From DATLWR01 sp035576205 (lineage in GTDB: Bacteria; Pseudomonadota; Zetaproteobacteria; Mariprofundales; Mariprofundaceae): DNA of 15,576 nt. Shown in pieces: positions 1 to 7,268 of this stretch. Under the pieces are notes generated by a model that was not told where the DNA came from, did no database searches, and saw only the letters and a program-made list of their open reading frames with translations. The DNA is taken from NCBI GenBank assembly GCA_035576205.1, contig DATLWR010000065.1, forward strand, positions 1-15,576, given 5' to 3'. The translations under genes and the position numbers were made by a program. Position 1 is the stretch's first letter, and each line of letters opens with the position of its first letter.

Positions 1-839
1 GGGCAATATCGGGGCCCTCGACTAGCAATCTGGCCAGAATACATCGGTGACCGCGACTGATTATCCCGAATGATCGAATGCGTTGCCTCGGTTGTACGCG
101 TGATAGCACAGGCCATCTGATGCTCGGCTACTCTCGAATGCGTGACCGAAAAAGGTAGCAGATCCGTCTCCCCAGGCTGCTGCTCCAAATCCGACCACCG
201 AATAGAGCGACGATCCAGCCTTGGGGGAGTACCTGTCTTCAGCCGACCAAGCCGAAATTCTCGATTGTATAACTCGTCGGTCAAACCATCGACGGCCGGA
301 TCGCCGATGCGCCCGGCACGCATGGTTTGTTCGCCCACATGTACCAGCCCGCCGAGAAACGTTCCCGTCGTCAGCACTACAGCTCCGGCCTCATGCTTGA
401 TGCCCAACTCATCAATCACGCCTGCTACGCGTGATCCATCAAACACCAGCGAGCCTATCGTGCCCTGATGCAATTGAATTCTGGGATGCGAATCGAGCAG
501 ACTGCGCATTACCACGTGATAATTGCGTCGATCACACTGCGTGCGTGTGGCTTGCACGGCCGGGCCCTTGCGGCGATTCAACAGGCGATACTGTAGCGCC
601 GCGCGATCCGCAGCGATGCCCATCAAGCCCCCCATCGCATCGATCTCACGAACGAGATGGCCTTTTCCAATGCCACCTATGGCTGGGTTGCACGACATCT
701 TGGCGATAGTGTCGAGATTCTGAGAAATCAACCGAACGCGTGCACCGCGGTTAGCCGCTGCCCATGCGGCCTCACAACCAGCATGCCCGGCACCAACGAC
801 CACCACATCAACAAGATCAGGATGTTTCACGTGAAACAT
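1..839 (-). CDS. mnmG: MnmG (GidA), tRNA uridine-5-carboxymethylaminomethyl modification enzyme, N-terminal part
   Basis: Translating the minus strand from the ATG at 839 gives about 279 open codons to the window edge; the family is about 630 residues, so a little under half is present. MnmG is the FAD-dependent partner of MnmE and modifies the wobble uridine (U34) of several tRNAs in the cytoplasm. Seen in the sequence: a Rossmann FAD motif GAGHAG (residues 16-21), the family block MSCNPAIGGIGKGH (48-61), TTGTFLGG, RLKTGTPPRL, and RSPMYSG near the edge. The first residues MFHVKH are dictated by the parS palindrome that overlaps the start codon. The Shine-Dalgarno sequence is weak. The gene follows prk in the same direction but lies beyond its intrinsic terminator, so it probably has its own promoter, which I could not place with confidence. 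mnmG and mnmE act as a complex and sit on either side of prk here. In many bacteria rsmG, parA and parB follow mnmG; they would lie outside the window. Confidence 0.97.
   Translation of the reverse strand, partial: MFHVKHPDLVDVVVVGAGHAGCEAAWAAANRGARVRLISQNLDTIAKMSCNPAIGGIGKGHLVREIDAMGGLMGIAADRAALQYRLLNRRKGPAVQATRTQCDRRNYHVVMRSLLDSHPRIQLHQGTIGSLVFDGSRVAGVIDELGIKHEAGAVVLTTGTFLGGLVHVGEQTMRAGRIGDPAVDGLTDELYNREFRLGRLKTGTPPRLDRRSIRWSDLEQQPGETDLLPFSVTHSRVAEHQMACAITRTTEATHSIIRDNQSRSPMYSGQIASRGPRYC
823..838. other. parS: parS centromere site, perfect palindrome
   Basis: TGTTTCACGTGAAACA is a perfect 16-bp palindrome identical to the well-known bacterial parS consensus bound by ParB in chromosome segregation. 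It overlaps the mnmG start codon and encodes MFHVKH on the minus strand. ParB would load here as a CTP-dependent clamp and spread, so ParA can segregate the newly replicated origin. Its position about 5-6 kb from the likely oriC is normal. No second copy was seen in the window. Confidence 0.93.
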
Positions 840-906
840 ATTAACCCAAATACACTCTCATAGGACGCCCAAGCGTAAAACCCGATCACTGACAAATCCA
901 CCAAAG

Positions 907-929
907 AAAAGGGAGGGCGGTGCCCTCCC
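907..929 (-). terminator. Intrinsic terminator after prk
   Basis: On the minus strand an 8-bp GC-rich stem GGGAGGGC / GCCCTCCC with a 3-nt loop (911-929) is followed by TTTTCTTT. It lies about 20 nt past the prk stop codon, with correct polarity for ending prk transcription before mnmG. Confidence 0.85.
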
Positions 930-950
930 CTTGGTCGAAACAGGACAGAC

Positions 951-1814
951 TCAGCCCTTGCGTCTCTTTTCCATCATATCATGGATAATAGGCGTCAGAA
1001 TCAACTCCATGGCAAACATCATCTTGCCAGCCGGCACAACCAGGGTGTTGCGACGGGACATGAAGGAATCCTTCAACATTGATGTCAGCCACGGGAAATC
1101 GATACCCCATTGCTCAGGCTTGCGAATACGAATCACCACAACACTCTCATCAGGAGTCGGCACATCACGCGCAATAAATGGATTGGAAGTATCGACCAGC
1201 GGCACACGCTGGAAGTTGATGTCCGTGTGCGTGAACTGTGGTGTAATGAAATGAACATAGTCATGCATCCGCTGCAGGATGTTGTTCACCACTGCTTCCG
1301 GGGAATAGCCGCGCATCTGGACATCACGATGGATTTTCTGAATCCACTCAAGATTGACGACAGGCACAATGCCCATCAACAAATCTGTGAAGGGGCGGAC
1401 CTCTTCAACACCACCGTGCAACCCCTCATAAAACAAAAGGTCAGAACCCTCTCCAACTTCACGCCACTGGGTAAAACGGCCCGGCTCTACGCCATAAATC
1501 TTCGCCTCTTCATCATCATGAACATAGGTGCGGGCCAGACCCTTTCCGGCTTCGCCATAGGCTTTGAAAAGCTCAGCTATCTTGTCAAAGAGATTGGCTT
1601 CATCAGAGAAATGACTCAGGCGTTTGCCCGCGGCTTCGAATTCTTTTGCCTTCTCGCGGAACTCATAGCGATCAAAACGGTGAAAACAATCGCCCTCGAC
1701 GATTGCCGGTGTCACCTTTTCACGACGGAAAATATGCTCCAGAGCAATCTTGGCAGTGCTGGTTCCGGCACCGGAAGAACCGGTGATGGAAATGACTGGA
1801 TGCTTAACAGACAT
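951..1814 (-). CDS. prk: Phosphoribulokinase, class I (proteobacterial type)
   Basis: PRK phosphorylates ribulose 5-phosphate with ATP to ribulose 1,5-bisphosphate, the RuBisCO substrate and the committing step of the Calvin-Benson-Bassham cycle. The 287 residues match the usual class I length of about 290. Seen: P-loop GSSGAGTST (12-20), VEGDCFHRFDR (39-49) holding the Asp42, His45 and Arg49 known as active-site residues in the Rhodobacter sphaeroides enzyme, EGLHGG (130-135), and IHRDVQMRGYS (from 161) with the conserved Arg/Asp. The ATG at 1814 has a G-rich Shine-Dalgarno (GGGGGG, 3-4 nt upstream). Class I enzymes are typically octameric and activated by NADH; that is family knowledge. No RuBisCO or other cbb gene is in the window, so this is a stand-alone prk between mnmE and mnmG. 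Its 133-nt leader and strong terminator suggest at least partly independent transcription. Confidence 0.96.
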   Translation of the reverse strand: MSVKHPVISITGSSGAGTSTAKIALEHIFRREKVTPAIVEGDCFHRFDRYEFREKAKEFEAAGKRLSHFSDEANLFDKIAELFKAYGEAGKGLARTYVHDDEEAKIYGVEPGRFTQWREVGEGSDLLFYEGLHGGVEEVRPFTDLLMGIVPVVNLEWIQKIHRDVQMRGYSPEAVVNNILQRMHDYVHFITPQFTHTDINFQRVPLVDTSNPFIARDVPTPDESVVVIRIRKPEQWGIDFPWLTSMLKDSFMSRRNTLVVPAGKMMFAMELILTPIIHDMMEKRRKG

Positions 1815-1909
1815 GTGCCCCCCAAGGTCAAAAAGACCAATTATTTCAATCGTTTAGCATGGGATCGATAGCTCGAAACCCGCCAAGAATCTGGCGCAAA
1901 CGGGGGGGT

Positions 1910-1939
1910 ATTCTCCCTTAAGAGGAGGGTAAATTTCAA
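1910..1939 (-). promoter_or_regulatory. Candidate promoter for prk
   Basis: In the mnmE-prk gap the minus strand carries TTGAAA (1939-1934) and GAGAAT (1915-1910) with an 18-bp spacer, matching the sigma-70 boxes at about 5/6 and 4/6 positions. The gap also has a short interrupted inverted repeat around CTTAAG (near 1913-1926). No terminator was seen after mnmE, so read-through from the rpmH operon is equally possible. Confidence 0.3.
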
Positions 1940-1947
1940 GCAAAATA

Positions 1948-3270
1948 CTATTTTCCGATACAAAAATCAGAAAATACACGATTCAGAATATGCTCTACAT
2001 CGCCAATACCGAGAATTTCACCAAGAGAAACCCAAGCCATGCGCCACTCCGAAGCAGCAAGATCCAACTCGGACTCATCCCCCAGCATGGCAAGCCCAGA
2101 CTCCAGATGGTGAACCGCCTCAACGATAGCCATGCGGTGACGCTCGCGAGTGACCAACATTCCCTCGTCAGCCAGGGGAATATCTCCTAATCGAGAAGCC
2201 AAAGCATCCCGTAATTGATCTAGGCCATCTCCCGTACGTGCGCTAATGCAAAGGAATGAATCCGGAATGGATATTTCTCCAACGGCATCAATCTTGTTCA
2301 TCACGAGCACATCGGCACGCGCATGCGGTTCCCATGTTTGCGAACGAGTTGCATCTGCGACAAAAATAACCACATCGGCCTGTTGCGCGGCTCCCTCTGC
2401 ACGCCGCACACCTTCCTGTTCAATCATGTCATCACTTTCACGCAAACCCGCCGTATCAACCATGCGTAGCGGAATACCGTGAACTTCGAAATCGAGCTCG
2501 AGCACATCCCGAGTTGTTCCAGGTATATCGCTAACGATAGCGCGCTCGTAACCGGCCAAGACGTTCAATATACTGGATTTGCCCACATTCGGCGCACCAA
2601 TTATTGCAACGCGAGCTCCATCAAACAGACGCTCGCCCAAAGGCGCCAATTCCAGCATCCGACGTAGCGGGGTTAAAAGGGAACCGTCGACGTCCTCGCG
2701 CAATCGATCAAAAAAAAGCGCGGGTATTTCATCTTCCGGGAAATCCAGACTCGCCTCTAGATGTGCAACAAAACCCGTCAATGCAGACATCAGATAATCG
2801 ACATGTCGACCGAACTCGCCATGCAGCTGGCGCTGGGCCACCTTGCCGGCCCGTAGCGTCGCCGCATCGATAGTTGCAGCAACAGCCTCCGCCTGGGACA
2901 AATCCATTTTTCCGTTCTCGACAGCTCGGCGCGTAAACTCGCCGGGAAGAGCGGCACGACAGCCCAACCGAATCAACCGCTGCAGAATTTCCCGTAACAA
3001 CACGGGGCTGCCATGGGCATGGAGCTCGACGACGTCTTCGCCCGTATAAGAATTGGGCGCAGGGAAATAAATGGCCAGGCCTTCATCGAGAAGCTCGCCC
3101 TCCGCATCATACCACCTCATCAACTGCGCCCGCCGAGGAGCAGGAACCGTAGTAGCACGCATCGAAAGTCGGGCGACGATCTGCAGCGCATCGGATCCAG
3201 AAACCCTGATCACACCCACCCCCCCACGTCCTGGAGGAGTAGCGATGGCCGCGATCGTCGCCTGCTTCAT
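1948..3270 (-). CDS. mnmE: MnmE (TrmE), tRNA-modification GTPase
   Basis: MnmE is the GTPase that, with MnmG, installs the (carboxymethyl)aminomethyl group at C5 of wobble uridine in tRNAs. The 440 residues are close to the family's roughly 450. Seen: a folate-binding-type N-terminal domain (about 1-115, with TPPGRGGVGVIRVSG near the start and a LPGEFTRRA motif at 108-116), a helical domain, and an inserted G domain with G1 GAPNVGKSS (225-233), the potassium-loop/G2 segment PGTTRD (250-255), G3 DTAG (272-275), G4 NKID (325-328) and G5 SAR (343-345). The C-terminus is the diagnostic CIGK (437-440) with its catalytic Cys437. The start is 7 nt after the yidC stop with no good Shine-Dalgarno, so translation is probably coupled to yidC. 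This is the last gene of the rpmH operon before prk. Confidence 0.97.
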   Translation of the reverse strand: MKQATIAAIATPPGRGGVGVIRVSGSDALQIVARLSMRATTVPAPRRAQLMRWYDAEGELLDEGLAIYFPAPNSYTGEDVVELHAHGSPVLLREILQRLIRLGCRAALPGEFTRRAVENGKMDLSQAEAVAATIDAATLRAGKVAQRQLHGEFGRHVDYLMSALTGFVAHLEASLDFPEDEIPALFFDRLREDVDGSLLTPLRRMLELAPLGERLFDGARVAIIGAPNVGKSSILNVLAGYERAIVSDIPGTTRDVLELDFEVHGIPLRMVDTAGLRESDDMIEQEGVRRAEGAAQQADVVIFVADATRSQTWEPHARADVLVMNKIDAVGEISIPDSFLCISARTGDGLDQLRDALASRLGDIPLADEGMLVTRERHRMAIVEAVHHLESGLAMLGDESELDLAASEWRMAWVSLGEILGIGDVEHILNRVFSDFCIGK

Positions 3271-3277
3271 GTGTTGA

Positions 3278-4861
3278 TCAAAGTGCTTTCTTCACCTTCA
3301 AAACATACCACTGCTGAGCGATGGAAAGGATGTTGTTCACCATCCAGTAAAGTACAAGGCCGGAAGGGAAGAACAGGAACATTACGGTAAATATAGGTGG
3401 CAGGAACTGCATAATCTTGGCCTGCGTTGGGTCCGACGGCTGCGGATTCAGACGTTGCTGAACGAACATCGACAAACCCATCAGGACTGGCAGCACAAAA
3501 TAAGGATCCTTCACCGACATATCGTGAATCCAGCCGATGAATGGCGCTTGGCGCAATTCAATCGACATCAGCAGCACTTTATATAGGGCAAAGAAAACTG
3601 GAATCTGGACGGCGATGGGCAGACAACCACCAAGAGGATTGACCTGATGCTTCTTGTACAGCTTCATCATCTCCTGGCTCATCTGCTGACGGTCGTCGCC
3701 GTACAGATCCTTCAGACGAGCCATTTCCGGCTGCAGTTTACGCATGGCTGCCATGGACTCGTATGACTTCTGAGTTGGCCAGAAAAACAAAAGTTTGATC
3801 ATCACCACAAGCAAAATAATGCACCAACCGAAATTACCGATGTACTTGTACATCCAGAGAAGAAAGCTGTGCATCGGTTTGGACATGAATGCAAACCAGC
3901 CGAAATCGATACTACGCTCAAGACCCACATTGAGGTTTTCGAGTATTGGCATGGATTTGGGACCAACGAATATAGTGCCCTGAAATACCGCATCCTTGCC
4001 CTCAAGCTTGCCATCATCTATCAGACCAGACTGATAGGACCGCCCGTCGCTCTTGAAATAGTATGGATAATCCTGGCCCTTATTAGCGATCATCGCAGTG
4101 ATGAAATAACGGTTCATGATACCGACCCAGCCGCCAACGCCGGCCATCTGGATCTGGCCTTTTTCGTCCAGGTCCTTGTAATCGATCTCTTGTAGCTTGT
4201 CGTTAATCAGCGCAATCGGACCTACATGTTCATAGAAGGTATTGAGTTTGGTATCCGGATGCCGTTCGACAGCCTGGCGATACATCTTGAGCCCGGCACC
4301 ATTACTGATGCGGTCTTGCACATCGATCGAATACGAACCTTTCTGCAAGGTGATGGTTTTGACCCACTCGCGCCCGTCATTCAGTTGGGTTTGCAATACC
4401 AACCGATCATTGTCCTGCTTGGTGATGTGAAATGGCTGGCTGGCCGATGCGCCAATCAATCCGTCGTTGACATACAGCCTGTGCTGGTCGCCTGACGACA
4501 ACACGGCAACATTTGGCGAACCAGGTTCAATGGACTCCCTATATTTGAGCAATGTGACATTGGTCAGCCAGCCCTTATCGTTGACCTGCACCTTCAACAG
4601 GTCATTGCCGAGGCTGAAAGTTTGGCCCTGAGCGATTACGCCTTCTGCGGATGGCACGGCTTCGGAAGAAGCCTTTGTCACATTCTCAACGGGAGCCGGA
4701 GCTGTTTCAGGAAGAGTGGCAGCCACCTTGCCGGGAGTTGCAGTAGAGGTTGTCTCTACCGGAGCAGGAGACTCGGATTTTTCGGGCGGAAAAAGTGTGC
4801 TCCACCCGACCAGAATGGCCAATGAAAGCACAAAGGCCAGAATCATATTGCGCTGTTCCAT
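3278..4861 (-). CDS. yidC: YidC, inner-membrane protein insertase
   Basis: YidC inserts and folds inner-membrane proteins, alone or with SecYEG. From MEQRN it has 527 residues: an N-terminal transmembrane segment (about 6-23), a Pro/Ala-rich linker (30-75), the Gram-negative periplasmic P1 domain (about 80-325) and a C-terminal five-helix Oxa1 core (about 340-517). Core motifs are RKLQPEM (374-380), NPLGGCLPI (408-416), ELRQAPF (435-441) and FPSGLVLYW (498-506). At the position of the E. coli groove arginine (R366) it has Lys356, which keeps the charge. The cytosolic tail after the last helix is short (ends VLKVKKAL), without the longer basic tail of E. coli. Two adjacent ATGs (4864, 4861) and an upstream TTG (4867) are in frame; I chose 4861 because it sits 7 nt from GGGAG. 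The stop lies 36 nt downstream of yidD in the operon sense, and mnmE follows after 7 nt. Confidence 0.97.
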   Translation of the reverse strand: MEQRNMILAFVLSLAILVGWSTLFPPEKSESPAPVETTSTATPGKVAATLPETAPAPVENVTKASSEAVPSAEGVIAQGQTFSLGNDLLKVQVNDKGWLTNVTLLKYRESIEPGSPNVAVLSSGDQHRLYVNDGLIGASASQPFHITKQDNDRLVLQTQLNDGREWVKTITLQKGSYSIDVQDRISNGAGLKMYRQAVERHPDTKLNTFYEHVGPIALINDKLQEIDYKDLDEKGQIQMAGVGGWVGIMNRYFITAMIANKGQDYPYYFKSDGRSYQSGLIDDGKLEGKDAVFQGTIFVGPKSMPILENLNVGLERSIDFGWFAFMSKPMHSFLLWMYKYIGNFGWCIILLVVMIKLLFFWPTQKSYESMAAMRKLQPEMARLKDLYGDDRQQMSQEMMKLYKKHQVNPLGGCLPIAVQIPVFFALYKVLLMSIELRQAPFIGWIHDMSVKDPYFVLPVLMGLSMFVQQRLNPQPSDPTQAKIMQFLPPIFTVMFLFFPSGLVLYWMVNNILSIAQQWYVLKVKKAL

Positions 4862-4897
4862 CATCAAACTCCCTATATTTCAGTCAACGCTTTATAA

Positions 4898-5107
4898 TCA
4901 AGGAACCGGATCATATCCACCGCGGGCGAACGGGTGACAATGAAGAAGGCGTCGAAAACCGAGCCAGCAACCCCGGACCGCACCATAACGCGAAATGGCC
5001 TCGAGGGTATATTGCGAACAGGTTGGGATGTGAATGCAGCGAGGGGCAAGAAACGGAGAAACCAGGTACTGATATGCGCGAATAAGACCTTTCATTAGGA
5101 GTCGCAT
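4898..5107 (-). CDS. yidD: YidD, membrane protein insertion efficiency factor
   Basis: A 69-residue protein of the YidD family, a small membrane-associated protein that aids YidC-dependent insertion. Seen: an N-terminal amphipathic or hydrophobic helix (MKGLIRAYQYLVSPFLAP, about 5-22), then PTCSQYTLEAI with Cys30, RGCWLGFRRLLHCHPF with Cys47 and Cys57, and the family ending GGYDPVP. It lacks the roughly 15-residue tail found in E. coli YidD. The ATG at 5107 has a GAGGG Shine-Dalgarno and overlaps the end of rnpA by 13 nt, implying translational coupling. The order rpmH-rnpA-yidD-yidC is the standard one. Confidence 0.95.
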   Translation of the reverse strand: MRLLMKGLIRAYQYLVSPFLAPRCIHIPTCSQYTLEAISRYGAVRGCWLGFRRLLHCHPFARGGYDPVP

Positions 5108-5454
5108 CTGCCACCCTCTTCAATTCGGTTCGCCAACATATCGAAAGCTTGCATGGCTTGGGATGAAATATCCATCATGTTTGCTGCCGGTAATCGGGGA
5201 ATAACCAAAACATCTACTGCCAGGCCGCGTATTCGACTGATACGCATGCACTCCCGAACAACTCTCTTGAAACGGTTGCGTTGCACGGCATTGCCGTACT
5301 TCCGAGAAACGGCGAGCCCTAGTCGGGCATGATCCATACTGTTAAATCGATACACCAAAGAGATATTCCCGCATATCAGACGCTTGGCACTGCGAAGCGC
5401 AGAAAAATCCGCCTTTGTCTTTAGGCGGAAAGTGGCAGGAAATGATCGCTTCAG
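5095..5454 (-). CDS. rnpA: RnpA, protein component of ribonuclease P (apparent CTG start)
   Basis: RnpA binds the RNase P RNA and helps it cleave the 5' leader from precursor tRNAs. The conserved N-terminal stretch, FPATFRLKTKADFSAL, is encoded upstream of the first TTG/GTG in frame (5358/5355), so those starts would remove part of the fold. Reading back, no ATG, GTG or TTG occurs in frame anywhere through the rpmH overlap. The only near-cognate codon in the right place is CTG at 5454-5452, which overlaps the rpmH stop (CTGA). From it the protein is 119 residues, the usual length. The RNR-type signature is present as AVQRNRFKRVVRE. No Shine-Dalgarno lies at normal spacing (the nearest, AAGG, is about 20 nt away), so start by termination-reinitiation from rpmH is likely. 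The family call is secure; the exact start is inferred. Confidence 0.93.
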   Translation of the reverse strand: MKRSFPATFRLKTKADFSALRSAKRLICGNISLVYRFNSMDHARLGLAVSRKYGNAVQRNRFKRVVRECMRISRIRGLAVDVLVIPRLPAANMMDISSQAMQAFDMLANRIEEGGRCDS

Positions 5455-5585
5455 GCTGAAAGACGCTTGCGACCCTTGGCACGACGACGGTTGATTACGG
5501 CACGGCCAGAGCGAGTGGCCATGCGGGCGCGAAAACCGTGGTTGCGAGCGCGGCGAATACGGCTTGGCTTAAATGTAAAGCTCAT
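5451..5585 (-). CDS. rpmH: Ribosomal protein bL34
   Basis: A 44-residue, very basic protein of the large ribosomal subunit. It starts MSFTFKPSRIRRARNHGF and contains the family-defining HGFRARMATRSGRAV and RRRAKGRKRLSA. The ATG at 5585 has a good Shine-Dalgarno AGGAGAA (5597-5591). It is the first gene of the leftward operon and divergent from dnaA, the classical arrangement beside bacterial origins. Its stop codon overlaps the presumed rnpA start. Confidence 0.98.
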   Translation of the reverse strand: MSFTFKPSRIRRARNHGFRARMATRSGRAVINRRRAKGRKRLSA

Positions 5586-5701
5586 GATCTTTCTCCTGTT
5601 TACAAAGGGCTGCGCATGATAGATTTACATATCCTGATGTCAAGAATCCCTTGGTTATCTTCGTTGTGGATGGATTGATTTTTGCGTGTAAGGATTGAGG
5701 C
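5586..5701. other. Divergent rpmH-dnaA intergenic region
   Basis: This 116-bp gap is the point where gene orientation switches. It holds the rpmH promoter on the minus strand and one degenerate DnaA box on the minus strand (CCATCCACA, 5673-5665, two mismatches to TTATCCACA). A second, one-mismatch box (TTGTCCACA, 5748-5740, minus) lies just inside dnaA. I found no convincing dnaA -35/-10 pair. The boxes could serve DnaA autoregulation or be an outlying part of the origin. Confidence 0.5.
5616..5643 (-). promoter_or_regulatory. Sigma-70 promoter of the rpmH-rnpA-yidD-yidC-mnmE operon
   Basis: The minus strand has a perfect -35 box TTGACA (5643-5638), a 16-bp spacer and a -10 box TATCAT (5621-5616, 5 of 6 matches). 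Transcription would start near 5609, giving a leader of about 24 nt that contains the rpmH Shine-Dalgarno. It is the best promoter match I found in the window, as expected for a ribosomal-protein operon. Confidence 0.8.
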
Positions 5702-7027
5702 ATGCACACAAAAGCTGTCGATCATCTCTGGATACAGATTGTGGACAAGTTAAGGGATGAAATTCCCGCCTCTCGCTTTGATGCATGGATCCAGCCTGTT
5801 TCAGCTGCATCAGACGGCTCTGCTTTAATGCTCAAGGTTCCGAGCCGTTTTTTTCTCGATGGTTTGAAAACCAACTATGGAGAAAGGATTCAACAGCTTG
5901 CTCATGAGATGTTCGGAAGCGATTTTACCATTGTTTTCAAGGTTGATTCATCACTTGCCGAACAACTGAAGCCTGTAAAAGAAATGGATCGGATGGATGC
6001 ATCCAGTGTCGATGGATTCATCGATCCGAGATTTACTTTCCAGAATTTCATCGTCGGGTCTGGCAATGAATTTTGCTACGCAGCATGTCGGGCTGTAACG
6101 GATAACCCTGGCAGCATATATAATCCACTCTATCTGTACGGTGGAGTTGGGCTCGGGAAAACGCACCTGATCAACGCAGTTGCCAATGAACTGATCGGTC
6201 GAAACCATATAAAAATCGCCTACCGAACAGGTGAACGATTTACCAATGAGCTCATTCAGGCCATTCGTGATGGATCCACAGAATCCTTTCGAGAACAGTA
6301 TCGTAAAGTCGACATATTGATTATCGATGATATCCAGTTCATTGCTGGTAAGGACAGGACGCAGGAAGAATTCTTCCATACATTTAATGCCCTGTACGAG
6401 GTCAAGAAACAGATCATACTGACTTCCGATCGAAGTCCTCGCGAACTGACCAATCTCATGGAACGACTCCGTTCACGATTCAATTGGGGACTGGTTGCCG
6501 ATATTCAGCCACCCGATCTGGAAACCAGGCTTGCTATCTTGGCCAGCAAAGCTGAACTTGCCGGTGTTCAATTGGATAAGGATGTGGCCCACCTGCTCGC
6601 ATCCCGAATCACCAACAATGTTCGTGAACTGGAGGGAGCCCTCACTCGTCTAACCGCCCATGCGACACTGACCGGGAGGAAGATAGACATTAGTTTTGCC
6701 AAGCATGTGCTCCGCGACCTGTTGCATGAAGAGATCAAAGCCATTTCTGTTGAAGATATTCAGAAGAAGGTTGCCGCCTACTACAATCTGAATCCTCGGG
6801 AGATGCGCTCAAACAAGCGCAGTCGAACTGTCGCTTTCCCTCGACAGATAGCTATGTATGCGAGCAAGGAACTGACCAAACTCTCCCTCCCGGAAATCGG
6901 CGAACTGTTTGGTGGCAAGGACCACACGACCATCCTCTACGCAGTCAGAAAAATCGATCGCATGCGCCAGGAATCATCCGATTTTGATGAGGAGATCGAT
7001 AGGATCATGGCACTGCTCAGGCAATAG
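5702..7027 (+). CDS. dnaA: DnaA, chromosomal replication initiator
   Basis: DnaA binds 9-mer boxes at oriC, oligomerises in the ATP form, melts the origin and loads DnaB helicase. The 441 residues show all four domains: domain I (about 1-80, LWIQIVDKLRDEIPASRFDAWI), a very short linker (about 81-105), AAA+ domain III with Walker A GGVGLGKTH (147-155), Walker B ILIIDDIQ (205-212), sensor I ILTSDR (239-244), the arginine-finger segment RLRSRFNWG (255-263) and sensor II NNVRELEGAL (305-314), and DNA-binding domain IV ending in the signature GGKDHTTILYA (404-414). The signature has Lys where many family members have Arg. The ATG at 5702 is preceded by AGGATTGAGG. dnaN follows after 241 bp, which probably holds oriC. 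Confidence 0.98.
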   Translation: MHTKAVDHLWIQIVDKLRDEIPASRFDAWIQPVSAASDGSALMLKVPSRFFLDGLKTNYGERIQQLAHEMFGSDFTIVFKVDSSLAEQLKPVKEMDRMDASSVDGFIDPRFTFQNFIVGSGNEFCYAACRAVTDNPGSIYNPLYLYGGVGLGKTHLINAVANELIGRNHIKIAYRTGERFTNELIQAIRDGSTESFREQYRKVDILIIDDIQFIAGKDRTQEEFFHTFNALYEVKKQIILTSDRSPRELTNLMERLRSRFNWGLVADIQPPDLETRLAILASKAELAGVQLDKDVAHLLASRITNNVRELEGALTRLTAHATLTGRKIDISFAKHVLRDLLHEEIKAISVEDIQKKVAAYYNLNPREMRSNKRSRTVAFPRQIAMYASKELTKLSLPEIGELFGGKDHTTILYAVRKIDRMRQESSDFDEEIDRIMALLRQ

Positions 7028-7268
7028 TTGTCAGTAATACACCGGCCTGCATGTGGATGATCTGGGGATGAAGGAATCATCGTGGATTCAAGGACCGGAA
7101 CACGCCAGTTATCCAGATACTGTCCACAATATGGCTTACATGAACTACACAGGAATGTTTCGACGCAAACGCAGGTAAATCCAGCACCATCCGCACTTGT
7201 CCCCATATTCCACAGACACTAGGATGATTACTAAATATTTGGATATAAAAAAGAGTTGAGGAGAAGGG
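7028..7268. other. oriC: Probable oriC, dnaA-dnaN intergenic region
   Basis: This 241-bp gap holds several matches to the DnaA box TTATCCACA: TCATCCACA (minus, 7060-7052, one mismatch), TTATCCAGA (plus, 7109-7117, one), CTGTCCACA (plus, 7120-7128, two), TATTCCACA (plus, 7206-7214, two) and TCATCCCCA (minus, 7071-7063, two). An AT-rich stretch (about 7226-7252, including TAAATATTTGGATATAAAA) next to dnaN could be the unwinding element and also supplies a TATAAA -10-like box for dnaN. No box is a perfect match. The assignment rests on box clustering, the AT-rich segment and the location between dnaA and dnaN. Confidence 0.55.

Noticed and set aside
142..863. Several short plus-strand frames at the left end
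   Set aside because: All are shadows of mnmG, which reads continuously on the minus strand with its FAD motif and family blocks.
1820..1845. GGTC-TTTTT-GACC hairpin in the prk leader as a terminator or attenuator
   Set aside because: The stem is only 4 bp with no downstream T-tract, too weak to claim.
1110..1871. A 253-codon plus-strand frame across prk
   Set aside because: Antisense to a complete PRK with all catalytic motifs; the translation matches nothing I recognise.
5095..5358. rnpA starting at TTG 5358 (87 residues)
   Set aside because: This would remove the conserved FPATFRLKTKADFSAL stretch and leave the protein about 30 residues too short.
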